Shown here: piece after piece, positions 34,974-43,247 of the stretch
Position numbering within the stretch: the stretch's first letter is position 1
How the letters are laid out: the number at the start of each line of letters is the position of its first letter
Source of the DNA: Flavobacteriales bacterium
GTDB taxonomy: Bacteria > Bacteroidota > Bacteroidia > Flavobacteriales > CAJXXR01
Direction of reading: 5' to 3'
Length of the DNA: 64,000 nt
Assembly (NCBI GenBank): GCA_025210805.1
Contig: JAOAQX010000005.1
Location: 62,001-126,000, forward strand
Position numbers and translations under genes: made by a program
Notes under the pieces: generated by a model
Database searches by the model: none
Seen by the model: only the letters and a program-made list of their open reading frames with translations
What the model was told of the DNA's origin: nothing

Positions 34974-36058
34974 AGTATTATATCATAGCTGGTGAAGCCT
35001 CTGGAGATCTACATGGATCCAATTTAATAAAGGAATTAAAAAAGAACGACCCCGAAGCTGATTTTCGTGTTTGGGGAGGAGATCTTATGCAAAAACAAGG
35101 GGCAGAACTTGTTAAGCATTATAAAGATCTTGCCTTTATGGGTTTTGCAGAAGTATTGATGAATATCCGAACGATTTTAGGAAATATCAAATACTGCAAA
35201 AAAGACCTATTGGCTTATCAGCCTGATGTTTTGATTTTAATAGATTACCCTGGCTTTAATTTGCGTATTTCGGCTTTCGCCAAAGAACATCATATTCCTG
35301 TTCATTTCTATATTTCTCCGCAAATTTGGGCTTGGAAAGAAAGCAGGATAACAAAAATCAAAAAGACGATTGACAAAATGTATGTCATTCTTCCTTTTGA
35401 AAAAGAATATTACAAAAAACACCATTTTGAAGTCGATTTTGTAGGGCATCCTTTGCTAGATGCCATAGATTTTGAAGCTTTAAAAAGTTTAGAAGCCCGT
35501 AAAAAACAAATAGCATTACTACCAGGAAGTAGAAAACAAGAAGTAAGTAAAATGCTACCAGTGATGGTCGAGGTAGCAAAGAATAATCCTGATTTTCAAT
35601 TTGTTCTTGCTGCTGCACCCAGTCTGAATGATCGATTCCTAAAACCATTTTTAGCAGATACAGATATCCAGATTATTAGAAATAAAACCTACGAAGTACT
35701 TAAAAATAGCCAATTAGCAATTGTTACTTCAGGAACGGCAACACTGGAAACCGCTTTACTAAAAACACCAGAAATAGTGGTGTATAAAACATCCCCCATA
35801 AGCTATTGGATTGGGCGAATGTTAGTGAAAATAAAATATATTAGCCTCGTAAATCTTATTTTAGATAGAAAGGCTGTACCAGAGCTAATTCAGCAAGACT
35901 GTGAAGCTCAAACGATACAAAAACAGATAAATAACCTTATTTCTGGTCCAGAAAGAGTAACCATGATGCAAGACTATGGAGAATTGCATCAAATACTAGG
36001 AGGTCCAGGAGCGTCTAAAAGACTTGCTCAACTCATTATAAAAAACACCAAATCATGA
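34970..36058 (+). CDS. lpxB: Lipid-A-disaccharide synthase
   Basis: A 362-residue GT19 enzyme of usual length. It starts with YYIIAGEASGDLHGSNLI, with the conserved EASGD motif; VWGGDLMQKQGAE, FMGFAEV, DVLILIDYPGFNLRI, ISPQIWAWKESRITKIKK and LLPGSRKQEVSKMLP are all present. A late block, VTSGTATLETALLKTPEIVVYK, is also typical. It joins UDP-diacylglucosamine and lipid X to form the lipid A disaccharide, which shows that the organism makes lipid A. It overlaps its neighbours by four bases on both sides. Confidence 0.96.
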   Translation: MKYYIIAGEASGDLHGSNLIKELKKNDPEADFRVWGGDLMQKQGAELVKHYKDLAFMGFAEVLMNIRTILGNIKYCKKDLLAYQPDVLILIDYPGFNLRISAFAKEHHIPVHFYISPQIWAWKESRITKIKKTIDKMYVILPFEKEYYKKHHFEVDFVGHPLLDAIDFEALKSLEARKKQIALLPGSRKQEVSKMLPVMVEVAKNNPDFQFVLAAAPSLNDRFLKPFLADTDIQIIRNKTYEVLKNSQLAIVTSGTATLETALLKTPEIVVYKTSPISYWIGRMLVKIKYISLVNLILDRKAVPELIQQDCEAQTIQKQINNLISGPERVTMMQDYGELHQILGGPGASKRLAQLIIKNTKS

Positions 36059-36309
36059 CAACACCAAGATTTCTAATGGCTGATAATAGCCAAGACCCCG
36101 AAAGAATTTATGTAGTACATACGCAAGATCCACATTTTGTCTATGATATTATGGCAGAGGATTTTGTATGGATTGAAAATAATCTTTCGGAAGTAATCGG
36201 AAGCGAAGATGAATCTGAAATTACTACTGCATTAACACAACTGATAGAAGATGCATTGGCATTTTGTCGCGATGAAATGAATAATATGCTCGAATATGGT
36301 GAAGAATAG
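36055..36309 (+). CDS. Small acidic conserved protein downstream of lpxB
   Basis: An 84-residue soluble, strongly acidic protein that overlaps lpxB by four bases. Its start, PRFLMADNSQDPERIYVVHTQDPHF, resembles small Bacteroidota proteins of unknown function that I remember as beginning P-x-F-x-MADNS, with a VxHTxxPxF strand. It has no signal peptide, membrane helix or metal motif. Translational coupling to lpxB suggests related expression. No function is claimed. Confidence 0.7.
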   Translation: MTTPRFLMADNSQDPERIYVVHTQDPHFVYDIMAEDFVWIENNLSEVIGSEDESEITTALTQLIEDALAFCRDEMNNMLEYGEE

Positions 36310-36378
36310 TGTCAAGATGTCACAAAACTAGAATTGGCAAATAATTTGAAGAGCTTTTGGCACAAAATTTTGAAAAAA

Positions 36379-36930
36379 ATGAAAGTAGAAAACGAGCAAG
36401 TTCAAGAAGAACAACAAGATAATATCGCCGAAGAATCTCAAGAAGAAACGACGGCTCAAGAAGAAACAATAGAACTTTCAGAGACAGAAAAACTACAAGC
36501 AGAAGTACAAGAGCTTAAAGATAAGCACATGCGACTTTATGCAGAGTTTGAAAACTTTAGAAGAAGATCCCAAAAAGAAAAATTGGACTTAATTTCTAAT
36601 GGAGGAGTTGATATGGTGAAAAATATTCTTCCTGTGTTAGATGATTATGAAAGAGCAAACAAAGCTTTGACAGAATCAGATGATCTTGATGAAATAAAGA
36701 AAGGACAGGAGCTTATTCAAGCAAAGCTTATTCAAATTCTTGAAAATAAAGGACTAAAGGCTATGGAGGATACCATTGGTAAAACCTTTGATACCGATTT
36801 TCATGAGGCTGTTACACAGATTCCTGCACCTACAGAGGAGATGAAAGGAAAAGTGATAGACCAGTTAGAAACAGGGTATTTTTTCAATGAAAAGGTATTG
36901 CGTTACGCTAAAGTAGTGGTGGGGCAATAG
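36379..36930 (+). CDS. grpE: Nucleotide exchange factor GrpE
   Basis: From the ATG at 36379 it has 183 residues; an upstream TTG at 36334 would add 15 residues not expected for GrpE. An acidic, glutamine-rich N-terminal tail leads into a long coiled coil (TEKLQAEVQELKDKHMRLYAEFENFRRRSQKEK) and then the C-terminal beta-wing with FHEAVTQIP and a final GYFFNEKVLRYAKVVV. It releases ADP from DnaK. dnaJ is 21 bases downstream, but dnaK is not in this cluster. Confidence 0.94.
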   Translation: MKVENEQVQEEQQDNIAEESQEETTAQEETIELSETEKLQAEVQELKDKHMRLYAEFENFRRRSQKEKLDLISNGGVDMVKNILPVLDDYERANKALTESDDLDEIKKGQELIQAKLIQILENKGLKAMEDTIGKTFDTDFHEAVTQIPAPTEEMKGKVIDQLETGYFFNEKVLRYAKVVVGQ

Positions 36931-36951
36931 TCGTTCACAAAAAACCAATTT

Positions 36952-38061
36952 ATGGCAAAAAGAGATTATTACGAAATACTAGGAGTTGATAAGAACGCAG
37001 ATGCGAAAACAATCAAAAAAGCTTATCGAAAACTAGCGATCCAATTTCACCCAGATAAAAACCCTGGAGACAAGGAAGCTGAAGATAAATTTAAGGAAGC
37101 TGCAGAGGCTTATGATGTGCTTTCGAACCCAGAGAAGAAACAACGTTATGACCAGTTCGGACATCAAGGAATGGACGGAATGGGAGGTTTCGGTGGCTTC
37201 GGTGGTGGAGGCGGAATGAATATGGATGATATCTTCAGTCAGTTTGGAGATATTTTCGGATTTGGAGGATCCCGCGGAGGCGGAGGAGAAAGACGTGTAA
37301 AAGGGTCCAATCTGCGTATTCGTGTAAAACTTACTCTAGAAGAAATAGCCAAAGGTGTTACGAAAAAGGTTAAAGTAAGAAGAAAAGTACAGGCCGATGG
37401 AGTTACTTTTAATACTTGTAGTGCTTGTCAAGGAAGAGGACAGGTTACGAGAGTGGTAAATACCATGCTTGGACAAATGCAAACTTCTACTACTTGTCCT
37501 ACCTGTAATGGTGCAGGAAAGATGATTGATAAAAAACCTTCTGGTTCTGATCAATATGGTTTGATAGAAAAGGAAGAAGTAGTATCAATAGAAGTTCCTG
37601 CAGGAGTAGCAGAAGGAATGCAGCTCAATGTTAGAGGAAAAGGAAATGAAGGTCCTTTTAACGGTGTAAATGGAGATATGCTCGTGGTTATTACAGAAGT
37701 AGAGCATGAATTTCTAAAAAGGGAAGGAGCGAATCTACATTATGATCTTTATATCAATATTGCAGATGCTGCTTTAGGTTGTTCTCCACAAATTCCAACT
37801 GTAGATGGAAAAGCAAAAATTAATTTGGAAAAGGGTGTGCAGTCTGGTAAAATACTTCGTCTAAGAGGAAAAGGACTCCCTAATATTGAAGGTTATGGAA
37901 AAGGAGACCTTTTTGTACACATCAATGTATGGACTCCAAAAGAATTGACCAAAGAACAAGAAGACTTCTTTAAATCGATGAGAGAACATGATAGTTTTCA
38001 ACCAAAAGATCTTAAAAATGAAAAATCTTTCTTTGATCGAGTAAAAGAAATGTTTAGTTAA
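36952..38061 (+). CDS. dnaJ: Chaperone DnaJ with a two-motif zinc region
   Basis: A 369-residue co-chaperone: J domain with HPD (about residues 30-36 in IQFHPDKN), a Gly/Phe-rich linker ([17 protein letters not shown]), then a substrate-binding part and C-terminal domain. The zinc region shows only two of the four CxxCxGxG motifs (CSACQGRG and CPTCNGAG), so one zinc centre rather than two. From memory this reduction is usual in Bacteroidota DnaJ, not a local loss. It directs substrates to DnaK and stimulates its ATPase. The terminator lies about 50 bases downstream. Confidence 0.95.
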   Translation: MAKRDYYEILGVDKNADAKTIKKAYRKLAIQFHPDKNPGDKEAEDKFKEAAEAYDVLSNPEKKQRYDQFGHQGMDGMGGFGGFGGGGGMNMDDIFSQFGDIFGFGGSRGGGGERRVKGSNLRIRVKLTLEEIAKGVTKKVKVRRKVQADGVTFNTCSACQGRGQVTRVVNTMLGQMQTSTTCPTCNGAGKMIDKKPSGSDQYGLIEKEEVVSIEVPAGVAEGMQLNVRGKGNEGPFNGVNGDMLVVITEVEHEFLKREGANLHYDLYINIADAALGCSPQIPTVDGKAKINLEKGVQSGKILRLRGKGLPNIEGYGKGDLFVHINVWTPKELTKEQEDFFKSMREHDSFQPKDLKNEKSFFDRVKEMFS

Positions 38062-38110
38062 ACTATTTTGAATAAATAGGTTTTACTATAAAGAAAATGA
38101 AACGCTATAG

Positions 38111-38142
38111 CTGTCATCAATTGTTTTGGTGACAGTTTTTTT
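38111..38142 (+). terminator. Terminator after dnaJ
   Basis: CTGTCATCA and TGGTGACAG (with one G-T pair) form a stem across a 7-base loop, followed by T7. It probably ends the surE-to-dnaJ transcript. Confidence 0.8.
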
Positions 38143-38557
38143 GTGTTTAATTATCATCATTTGTTATTTGTGTACTGTTTTGGGGTGTTTTTATTGTGTT
38201 TAAAATATTTGTAAATTCATATATAATGTATTTTTAATTAAGTATTTATTGTTTTGATGTGTTTATATCAATAAAAAGATAATGTTGTATAAAATGAAAA
38301 CCTAAATAGTTTTACATCTATGTTGCTGATCATGAGTGTTGTGTGTTGTTTTTTTCTCACCTAAATGAGTCCTTTAGAGCGATAATTTTGTAGTTTTGTA
38401 TTTTGTTAATAACTAAAGACGGTTGTAAAATATTCTTATAGATTTTCAATACAAAAACTATTTGATCAGGAAAGCAACATGCTGGTTACGAAGTTCAACA
38501 ATGGACGCAGTGAAAAAGTGAGTGCTTTAACAATAATCGGAATTAGATGAACTCAAT
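38143..38557. other. Long AT-rich region upstream of the hybrid kinase gene
   Basis: About 415 bases without an open frame of note. TAATTTTG (38383-38390) and TAGTTTTG (38391-38398) are adjacent matches to the Bacteroidota -7 box, so one may drive the kinase gene with a leader of roughly 150 bases. I see no strong hairpin or repeat copy. Confidence 0.45.
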
Positions 38558-40759
38558 ATGATGCGCACAATTTTTATTTTATTGATTTCTTGGTTAGTTT
38601 TTCCCCTTTCTGCTCAGGATTATCAAAAAATACCTCGAGTGGATTCGCTACTAAAGGTATCTCAGAAAAAATATTACCAAGGTGATATTCAATCAACCTA
38701 TACAGTTTTAAGAGATTTATTGGACACTTTAGAGCAGGTAGAAACTGTAGATGTAAGTTATTATAAGGGTTTGACATATTTGTATATGTGTGAATTCAAT
38801 GACGCTAGAAAAGATTCTTTGAGAATGAGCAAATATCTCGAGCAAGCCACTATTTATTATAAAAAAGGAAACTATCCTGAGCTTCAATCTAGAATCGCCT
38901 TAATGGACGCAACCTTAAAAGCAACTTTCTCACAGTTCGATGAAGCCAAAAAACAAGTTTATCAATCTCTGGAAATTTCTAAAAAACATCAATTTGATAG
39001 ATTAATGATTGATGGGTATCAGCTGCTAGCATACATCTCTATTTTGAGTAAAAAAACAGACTCTACTCAAGTCTATATGAATCATCTTTCTTTTGAAGTA
39101 CAGGATTTTATGGATAGTGTTTTGTTATCGAAATCCTATTACTTAAAAGGAATTTATCAAGATGTGATTTTGAAAAAAAATCCGATAAAGTATTTTATAA
39201 AAGCTTATGATATTTCACCAGAAGATGCTTATACCAGGCGGCATTTTTATGCCAGATTTCTGGTTGTTCAATACAAAAAGAGGAAATTATACAAAGAAGC
39301 ACTCAGGTATAAAGACAAGTCATACTTTTATTTGAGTAAAATAGCAGGTAAATCTGTAGGGAATTACCTAACAAGACTTGAGGAAAAAGAAGAAGAATTT
39401 CGAGTAAAAGCTAGACTGAAAGAGGTTGAAATAGAACGTTTAAAAGAACGTCAGAAAATAAAAAACCAACGAATTTTTATTTGGATAGGAGCATTTTTAG
39501 CTTTGGTAATGGCTATTGTAGTGATTGTTTACTACAGAAATTATCAAAGACAAAAAGAATTAACTGCAAAACTGGATAAGCATAACAAAATGCTTGCGAA
39601 AGCTAAGGCAGAAGCAGAAGAATTGGCAAAAATGAAATCGCAATTTAGCGAAACAGTGAGTCATGAACTCAGAACTCCTTTGCATGGTATTATCGGTTTG
39701 ATTTCAATATTAGAATCTGAAGAACGCTTTAAATTATCTAAAACAGGGCAGGAATATCTTGATTCTCTTAAGTTTTCAAGTGATTACTTGTTAAGTTTAA
39801 TTAATGATATCCTTCAAATTAGTAAAATTGAATCTCAGAAAATTGATCTTGAAGAAACCCCTTTTGAAATCGAGTTATTGATTCGAAATTTGTCAAATTC
39901 TTTCCAGTTTCTCATGGATAGAAACAAGAATACATTTGATGTGCAAATTGATGAAGAAATCCCAAAAATACTACTTGGAGATGCCATACGCTTGTCTCAA
40001 GTTTTAATAAATCTTGTGGGGAACGCCATGAAATTCACCAAAAATGGATCCGTATTTTTGAGAGTTGCCACTTTGGACAAAAATGATCAAATGGTTAAGC
40101 TGAGAGTCGAAATTGAGGATACAGGAAAGGGAATTCCACGAATAGAACAAAAGCGAATTTTCGAGAAATTTACCCAGATTAAAAATCAGGCGTCAAACCT
40201 TAATGGAACAGGACTTGGGTTACCCATCGTAAAAGAACTCTTACAACTTTTTGGAAGTGAGATTCATTTGGAATCCGAGGAAGGAAAAGGTGCAAAATTT
40301 TGGTTTGATATTGAGTTTAAAATTTCTAAAATTCAAATAATTTCAAATAATGTACTCCTTGATGAAGATTTTATTTCTAACAAAAAAACGAATCAGAAAG
40401 TTCTTTTAGTAGATGATAATCAGATTAATGTAATTGTAACTCAGAGGATATTAGAAAAAAATCATTTTGAAGTTACAGTTTGTCATAACGGACAAGAAGC
40501 AGTTGATGAGCTAAGAAAAAATGCTGCTTATAGTTTGGTACTCATGGATTATCACATGCCTAAAATGAATGGAGATGAGGCTACTAAAATAATTCGTTCA
40601 GAAGGGATCAATATTCCCATCATATTACTGTCAGCTACCGATATGAAATCTCAACTTCAAAAAGATGATAATCATGGTTTTAATGACTGTATTATCAAAC
40701 CTTATGATCAATATGATTTTTTACAGAAGGTATTTAAATATACTAAGTATCAGAAATGA
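38558..40759 (+). CDS. TPR hybrid histidine kinase/response regulator
   Basis: A 733-residue membrane kinase. Signal peptide (residues 1-20, PLSAQ), a TPR-like helical sensor part in the periplasm (about 25-265), a coiled coil (270-302), one membrane helix (305-327), then HisKA with SETVSHELRTPLHG (phospho-acceptor His369), the N box NLVGNAMKFTKNGS, and GTGLGLPIVKEL. A C-terminal receiver (about 607-730) has VDDNQ, the LMDYHMPKMNG phosphorylation site, and a final KP. It therefore carries out an internal phosphorelay without an output domain, so a separate regulator or Hpt partner must exist. No DNA-binding partner is adjacent. Confidence 0.9.
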   Translation: MMRTIFILLISWLVFPLSAQDYQKIPRVDSLLKVSQKKYYQGDIQSTYTVLRDLLDTLEQVETVDVSYYKGLTYLYMCEFNDARKDSLRMSKYLEQATIYYKKGNYPELQSRIALMDATLKATFSQFDEAKKQVYQSLEISKKHQFDRLMIDGYQLLAYISILSKKTDSTQVYMNHLSFEVQDFMDSVLLSKSYYLKGIYQDVILKKNPIKYFIKAYDISPEDAYTRRHFYARFLVVQYKKRKLYKEALRYKDKSYFYLSKIAGKSVGNYLTRLEEKEEEFRVKARLKEVEIERLKERQKIKNQRIFIWIGAFLALVMAIVVIVYYRNYQRQKELTAKLDKHNKMLAKAKAEAEELAKMKSQFSETVSHELRTPLHGIIGLISILESEERFKLSKTGQEYLDSLKFSSDYLLSLINDILQISKIESQKIDLEETPFEIELLIRNLSNSFQFLMDRNKNTFDVQIDEEIPKILLGDAIRLSQVLINLVGNAMKFTKNGSVFLRVATLDKNDQMVKLRVEIEDTGKGIPRIEQKRIFEKFTQIKNQASNLNGTGLGLPIVKELLQLFGSEIHLESEEGKGAKFWFDIEFKISKIQIISNNVLLDEDFISNKKTNQKVLLVDDNQINVIVTQRILEKNHFEVTVCHNGQEAVDELRKNAAYSLVLMDYHMPKMNGDEATKIIRSEGINIPIILLSATDMKSQLQKDDNHGFNDCIIKPYDQYDFLQKVFKYTKYQK

Positions 40760-40812
40760 TAATATCTAGTGTGAATTTGTAAATAGGTATAATTATAACA
40801 CACCATAAAATC

Positions 40813-40854
40813 AAAATAAGGCTCTTTCGGTTTTCGAAAGAACCTTATTTTTTT
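40813..40854. terminator. Bidirectional terminator between convergent genes
   Basis: AAAATAAGG(C)TCTTTCG and CGAAAGA(A)CCTTATTTT make a long stem with one mismatch, flanked by A and T runs, between the hybrid kinase stop (40759) and the SIMPL protein stop (40858). Confidence 0.9.
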
Positions 40855-40857
40855 GAA

Positions 40858-41814
40858 TTATAAATTGATTTTCTTCAATTGTCCATTCTGGATGATATAA
40901 TATATTTTCTCAATATCCTTTCCTTTCTTTTCATCAGGTTTTTTCTGATAAATCATTTCTAATTGATACACAATCTGAATCACAGGGGTGATCGATCCTT
41001 CATTGAGCACGAAGTCAAAATCACTTGGGATGATTTCATTAAAGTAGCTGGTTCTATTTTTAGATATAGGTGTTTGAATCTCACTTGAAGAAATTTTGTA
41101 TTGGGATTGTGGTTTTGTTTCGAAACTTTCATAATTATCCAAAGGATAATGAAGTTGGAAAGCATCCCTGTGAAAAACATTATAAGTGCTGAAATCTGTT
41201 GATTTTAAAGATTCAATTTCCGCTTTTTTGATTTTTAATTTATTGATGCATTCTGCTTTGAGTTGATTTTTAATGTCTTGAAGCTTTTTTGAGAATGAAT
41301 TTACTTTGATTAAATGATAAATATCTTGCTTGGCAAGAATTTGAAGGATTTTAGCCAAGTGGTTACCCTCAGAAAATTTGATATGGATATTTTTTTTGAT
41401 GTCAAATCCATCAGCTTTTTTGTGGTAAACATCTTTTTTAAACCAGCTTTTGGTAATTTCTACAGAATATTTTGGCATCATTGCCACAAGGTCAATATGG
41501 GATTCTATTTTCATAGATTCTGAGATTTCTTTGAGTGCTTTTTGTATTCTGAGATCTATCGAATGAATCACAGCTTCGCTGTTTTTTCCGCTTTCATGAA
41601 CTTCAAAAATTGCTTTATAATAATCGGGTTCTACATTGGCTAAACCTTTTACTCGTATCAATTTTTGGTCTGGACTAAAAGAGGGCATCGAAATATCCGG
41701 ACGTGTATTTTGCAAAGGGGTAATTCCTCCATGAAGCGTGGCTGTCCCCACGCCTAGTTGAGCATAGTTAAAGGTGCTCAAAATGGTGAATAACAATAAG
41801 AAAGTTTGTTTCAT
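40858..41814 (-). CDS. SIMPL (DUF541) domain exported protein
   Basis: A 318-residue protein with a signal peptide (MKQTFLLLFTILSTFNYAQ). Residues about 50-260 fit the SIMPL/DUF541 fold seen in periplasmic proteins such as E. coli YggE: LIRVKGLANVEPDYYKAIFEV, VIHSIDLRIQKAL, then paired strands. The C-terminal part (QIVYQLEMIY) closes the domain. SIMPL proteins have unclear biochemical roles; YggE is linked to oxidative stress. It lies 3' of the VWA gene on the same strand, with a strong hairpin in the 100-base gap, so the two may share a promoter. Confidence 0.62.
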   Translation of the reverse strand: MKQTFLLLFTILSTFNYAQLGVGTATLHGGITPLQNTRPDISMPSFSPDQKLIRVKGLANVEPDYYKAIFEVHESGKNSEAVIHSIDLRIQKALKEISESMKIESHIDLVAMMPKYSVEITKSWFKKDVYHKKADGFDIKKNIHIKFSEGNHLAKILQILAKQDIYHLIKVNSFSKKLQDIKNQLKAECINKLKIKKAEIESLKSTDFSTYNVFHRDAFQLHYPLDNYESFETKPQSQYKISSSEIQTPISKNRTSYFNEIIPSDFDFVLNEGSITPVIQIVYQLEMIYQKKPDEKKGKDIEKIYYIIQNGQLKKINL

Positions 41815-41839
41815 AATAAAGTTTTTATAAGATATTTTT

Positions 41840-41877
41840 ACTCACTTTTCTTTCTAAATTCAGAAAGAAAAGTGAGT
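41840..41877. repeat. Strong perfect hairpin between the VWA and SIMPL genes
   Basis: ACTCACTTTTCTTTCT and AGAAAGAAAAGTGAGT are perfect 16-base arms around a 6-base loop (AAATTC). No clear T run follows on the minus strand, so it is not a classic terminator for the VWA gene; partial termination or mRNA stabilisation fits better. Confidence 0.7.
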
Positions 41878-41914
41878 GTTTGTTATGATTTGAGTTAAAT
41901 ACAAAGCAAGAGGA

Positions 41915-43075
41915 TTATTTTAGAATAGCTTTTCCTAGTTGAGCTCCTAAAGTTTTCGTAGAGTTTTTTGTTTCTTTTTGCTTTTTTTGAAGGTAATTAC
42001 TTCTTTTTTGTTCTAAAGCTCCCAGTTTTTTGTGGAGTTGATTCCTTTCGGTTTGTAGTTTTTCTATTTCTTTTTTAATTTCTTGGTCACTTTTACCTTC
42101 AAATCTTTTATGCATTTTTCCACTGCTTACTTTCTTTAGAGCGGCAACACTTTTTCCGTTAGCTGAGTAATTATCTACAGCATCCCATCGGTCTTTTTTG
42201 TAAATATTTTTGTTCTTTTTGATTAAAGCTTTTTCAACTAAGCGTTCTTTTTGTAAAGAAGCTTGCTCTTGATCATTCTCTTCCATTTCTACTTTCATCT
42301 CTAGCTGGCTTTCGTAAATAGGAATATAAGTATTGTTGATCGATTGATTAATAGAGAGAATTTCATCATCATAAGGAGTGGGGATTTGATGAACTCGGTC
42401 ATCTTGATTGATTACAAAAAAGCCTCCATTTCCTCTTCTTGCACCATCTTTCCAGTTTGTGCGAATCCCTTCAATACGATTTCCGCAGAATATGGTGTTT
42501 ACTTCAATGCCTTTTGCTACGCCTTCAGAAATGGCTTTTTTATAGGATATTTTACCTTGTGTAAAGGCTTCATTTCCTGCAATTACAATCACTTTTTGTG
42601 TATTCCTACTATACACATCCCAGTCCAGTTCATTGACGGTTTTTTTGATGACTGCTCCACAATATTCGTCTCCACCATTGGTTGTTAGTTTAAAAAGTTC
42701 TCTAGAAACTTTATCTAGGTTATGGGTAAAAGGAAGAATTTGTTCAATATATCCACCATAAGCACTCAGCCCGGAGTTTCCGTATTGATAAAGTGCAATT
42801 TCGATTTCGGCATTAGGTTCCTCTTTGCTCAGGTGTCCTATGGTTTCCCACAACTGATTTTTTGCTTGATTAATAAGTCCATTCATACTCCCCGAGGTAT
42901 CTAGTAATAGAGCAAGTTGAATTTTTTTTATTCCTCTTCGGATACTTTCCTCTTGGTGTACTATTTGTTTTTCTGGCTTGAGTTTCTCTGTCGGATTTTT
43001 AGAAGCATATAGCATTCCGAAGGTGGTAAGTGTAAGAATACCTAATCCAATTTTGTGTAGAAATGTCGTTTTCAT
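41915..43075 (-). CDS. von Willebrand factor A domain protein, membrane-associated
   Basis: A 386-residue protein with an N-terminal hydrophobic segment (about residues 6-24), then a VWA domain with MIDAS DTSGSMNG (59-66), a conserved Thr region (LTTNGGDEYCG), and IVIAGNEAFTQG. The C-terminal third is a basic, lysine/glutamine-rich coiled coil (QTERNQLHKKLGALEQKRSNYLQKKQKE). The VWA probably binds a ligand in a metal-dependent manner outside the cytoplasm. It faces the LytS-like kinase gene divergently, 172 bases away, so the kinase pair may control it, by inference only. Confidence 0.85.
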   Translation of the reverse strand: MKTTFLHKIGLGILTLTTFGMLYASKNPTEKLKPEKQIVHQEESIRRGIKKIQLALLLDTSGSMNGLINQAKNQLWETIGHLSKEEPNAEIEIALYQYGNSGLSAYGGYIEQILPFTHNLDKVSRELFKLTTNGGDEYCGAVIKKTVNELDWDVYSRNTQKVIVIAGNEAFTQGKISYKKAISEGVAKGIEVNTIFCGNRIEGIRTNWKDGARRGNGGFFVINQDDRVHQIPTPYDDEILSINQSINNTYIPIYESQLEMKVEMEENDQEQASLQKERLVEKALIKKNKNIYKKDRWDAVDNYSANGKSVAALKKVSSGKMHKRFEGKSDQEIKKEIEKLQTERNQLHKKLGALEQKRSNYLQKKQKETKNSTKTLGAQLGKAILK

Positions 43076-43213
43076 AATTGTTCTATTTTAATTCTGAGGC
43101 TAATTTCTATTCAAAATAAATCATAAAATTCCTCTATTAAGTTAAGGTCGGTTTTTAGTGAGGGAAGTGCCTTTTTTGTTTAGGGAACCCTTTTTTTAAC
43201 GTAAAACGAACAA

Positions 43214-43243
43214 TTTGAGAGCAATTTTTTTTCTTTAGTTTTG
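43214..43243 (+). promoter_or_regulatory. Candidate promoter with a very short or absent leader
   Basis: TTTG (43214-43217) and TAGTTTTG (43236-43243) are spaced 18 bases apart, the expected Bacteroidota arrangement. The ATG at 43248 comes only four bases after the -7 box, so the transcript would be nearly leaderless. Confidence 0.5.
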
Positions 43244-43247
43244 AGTC

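Noticed and set aside
36952-38061. DnaJ with only two CxxCxGxG motifs as a damaged gene
   Set aside because: The frame is intact, all other domains are present, and as far as I recall this reduction is usual in Bacteroidota.
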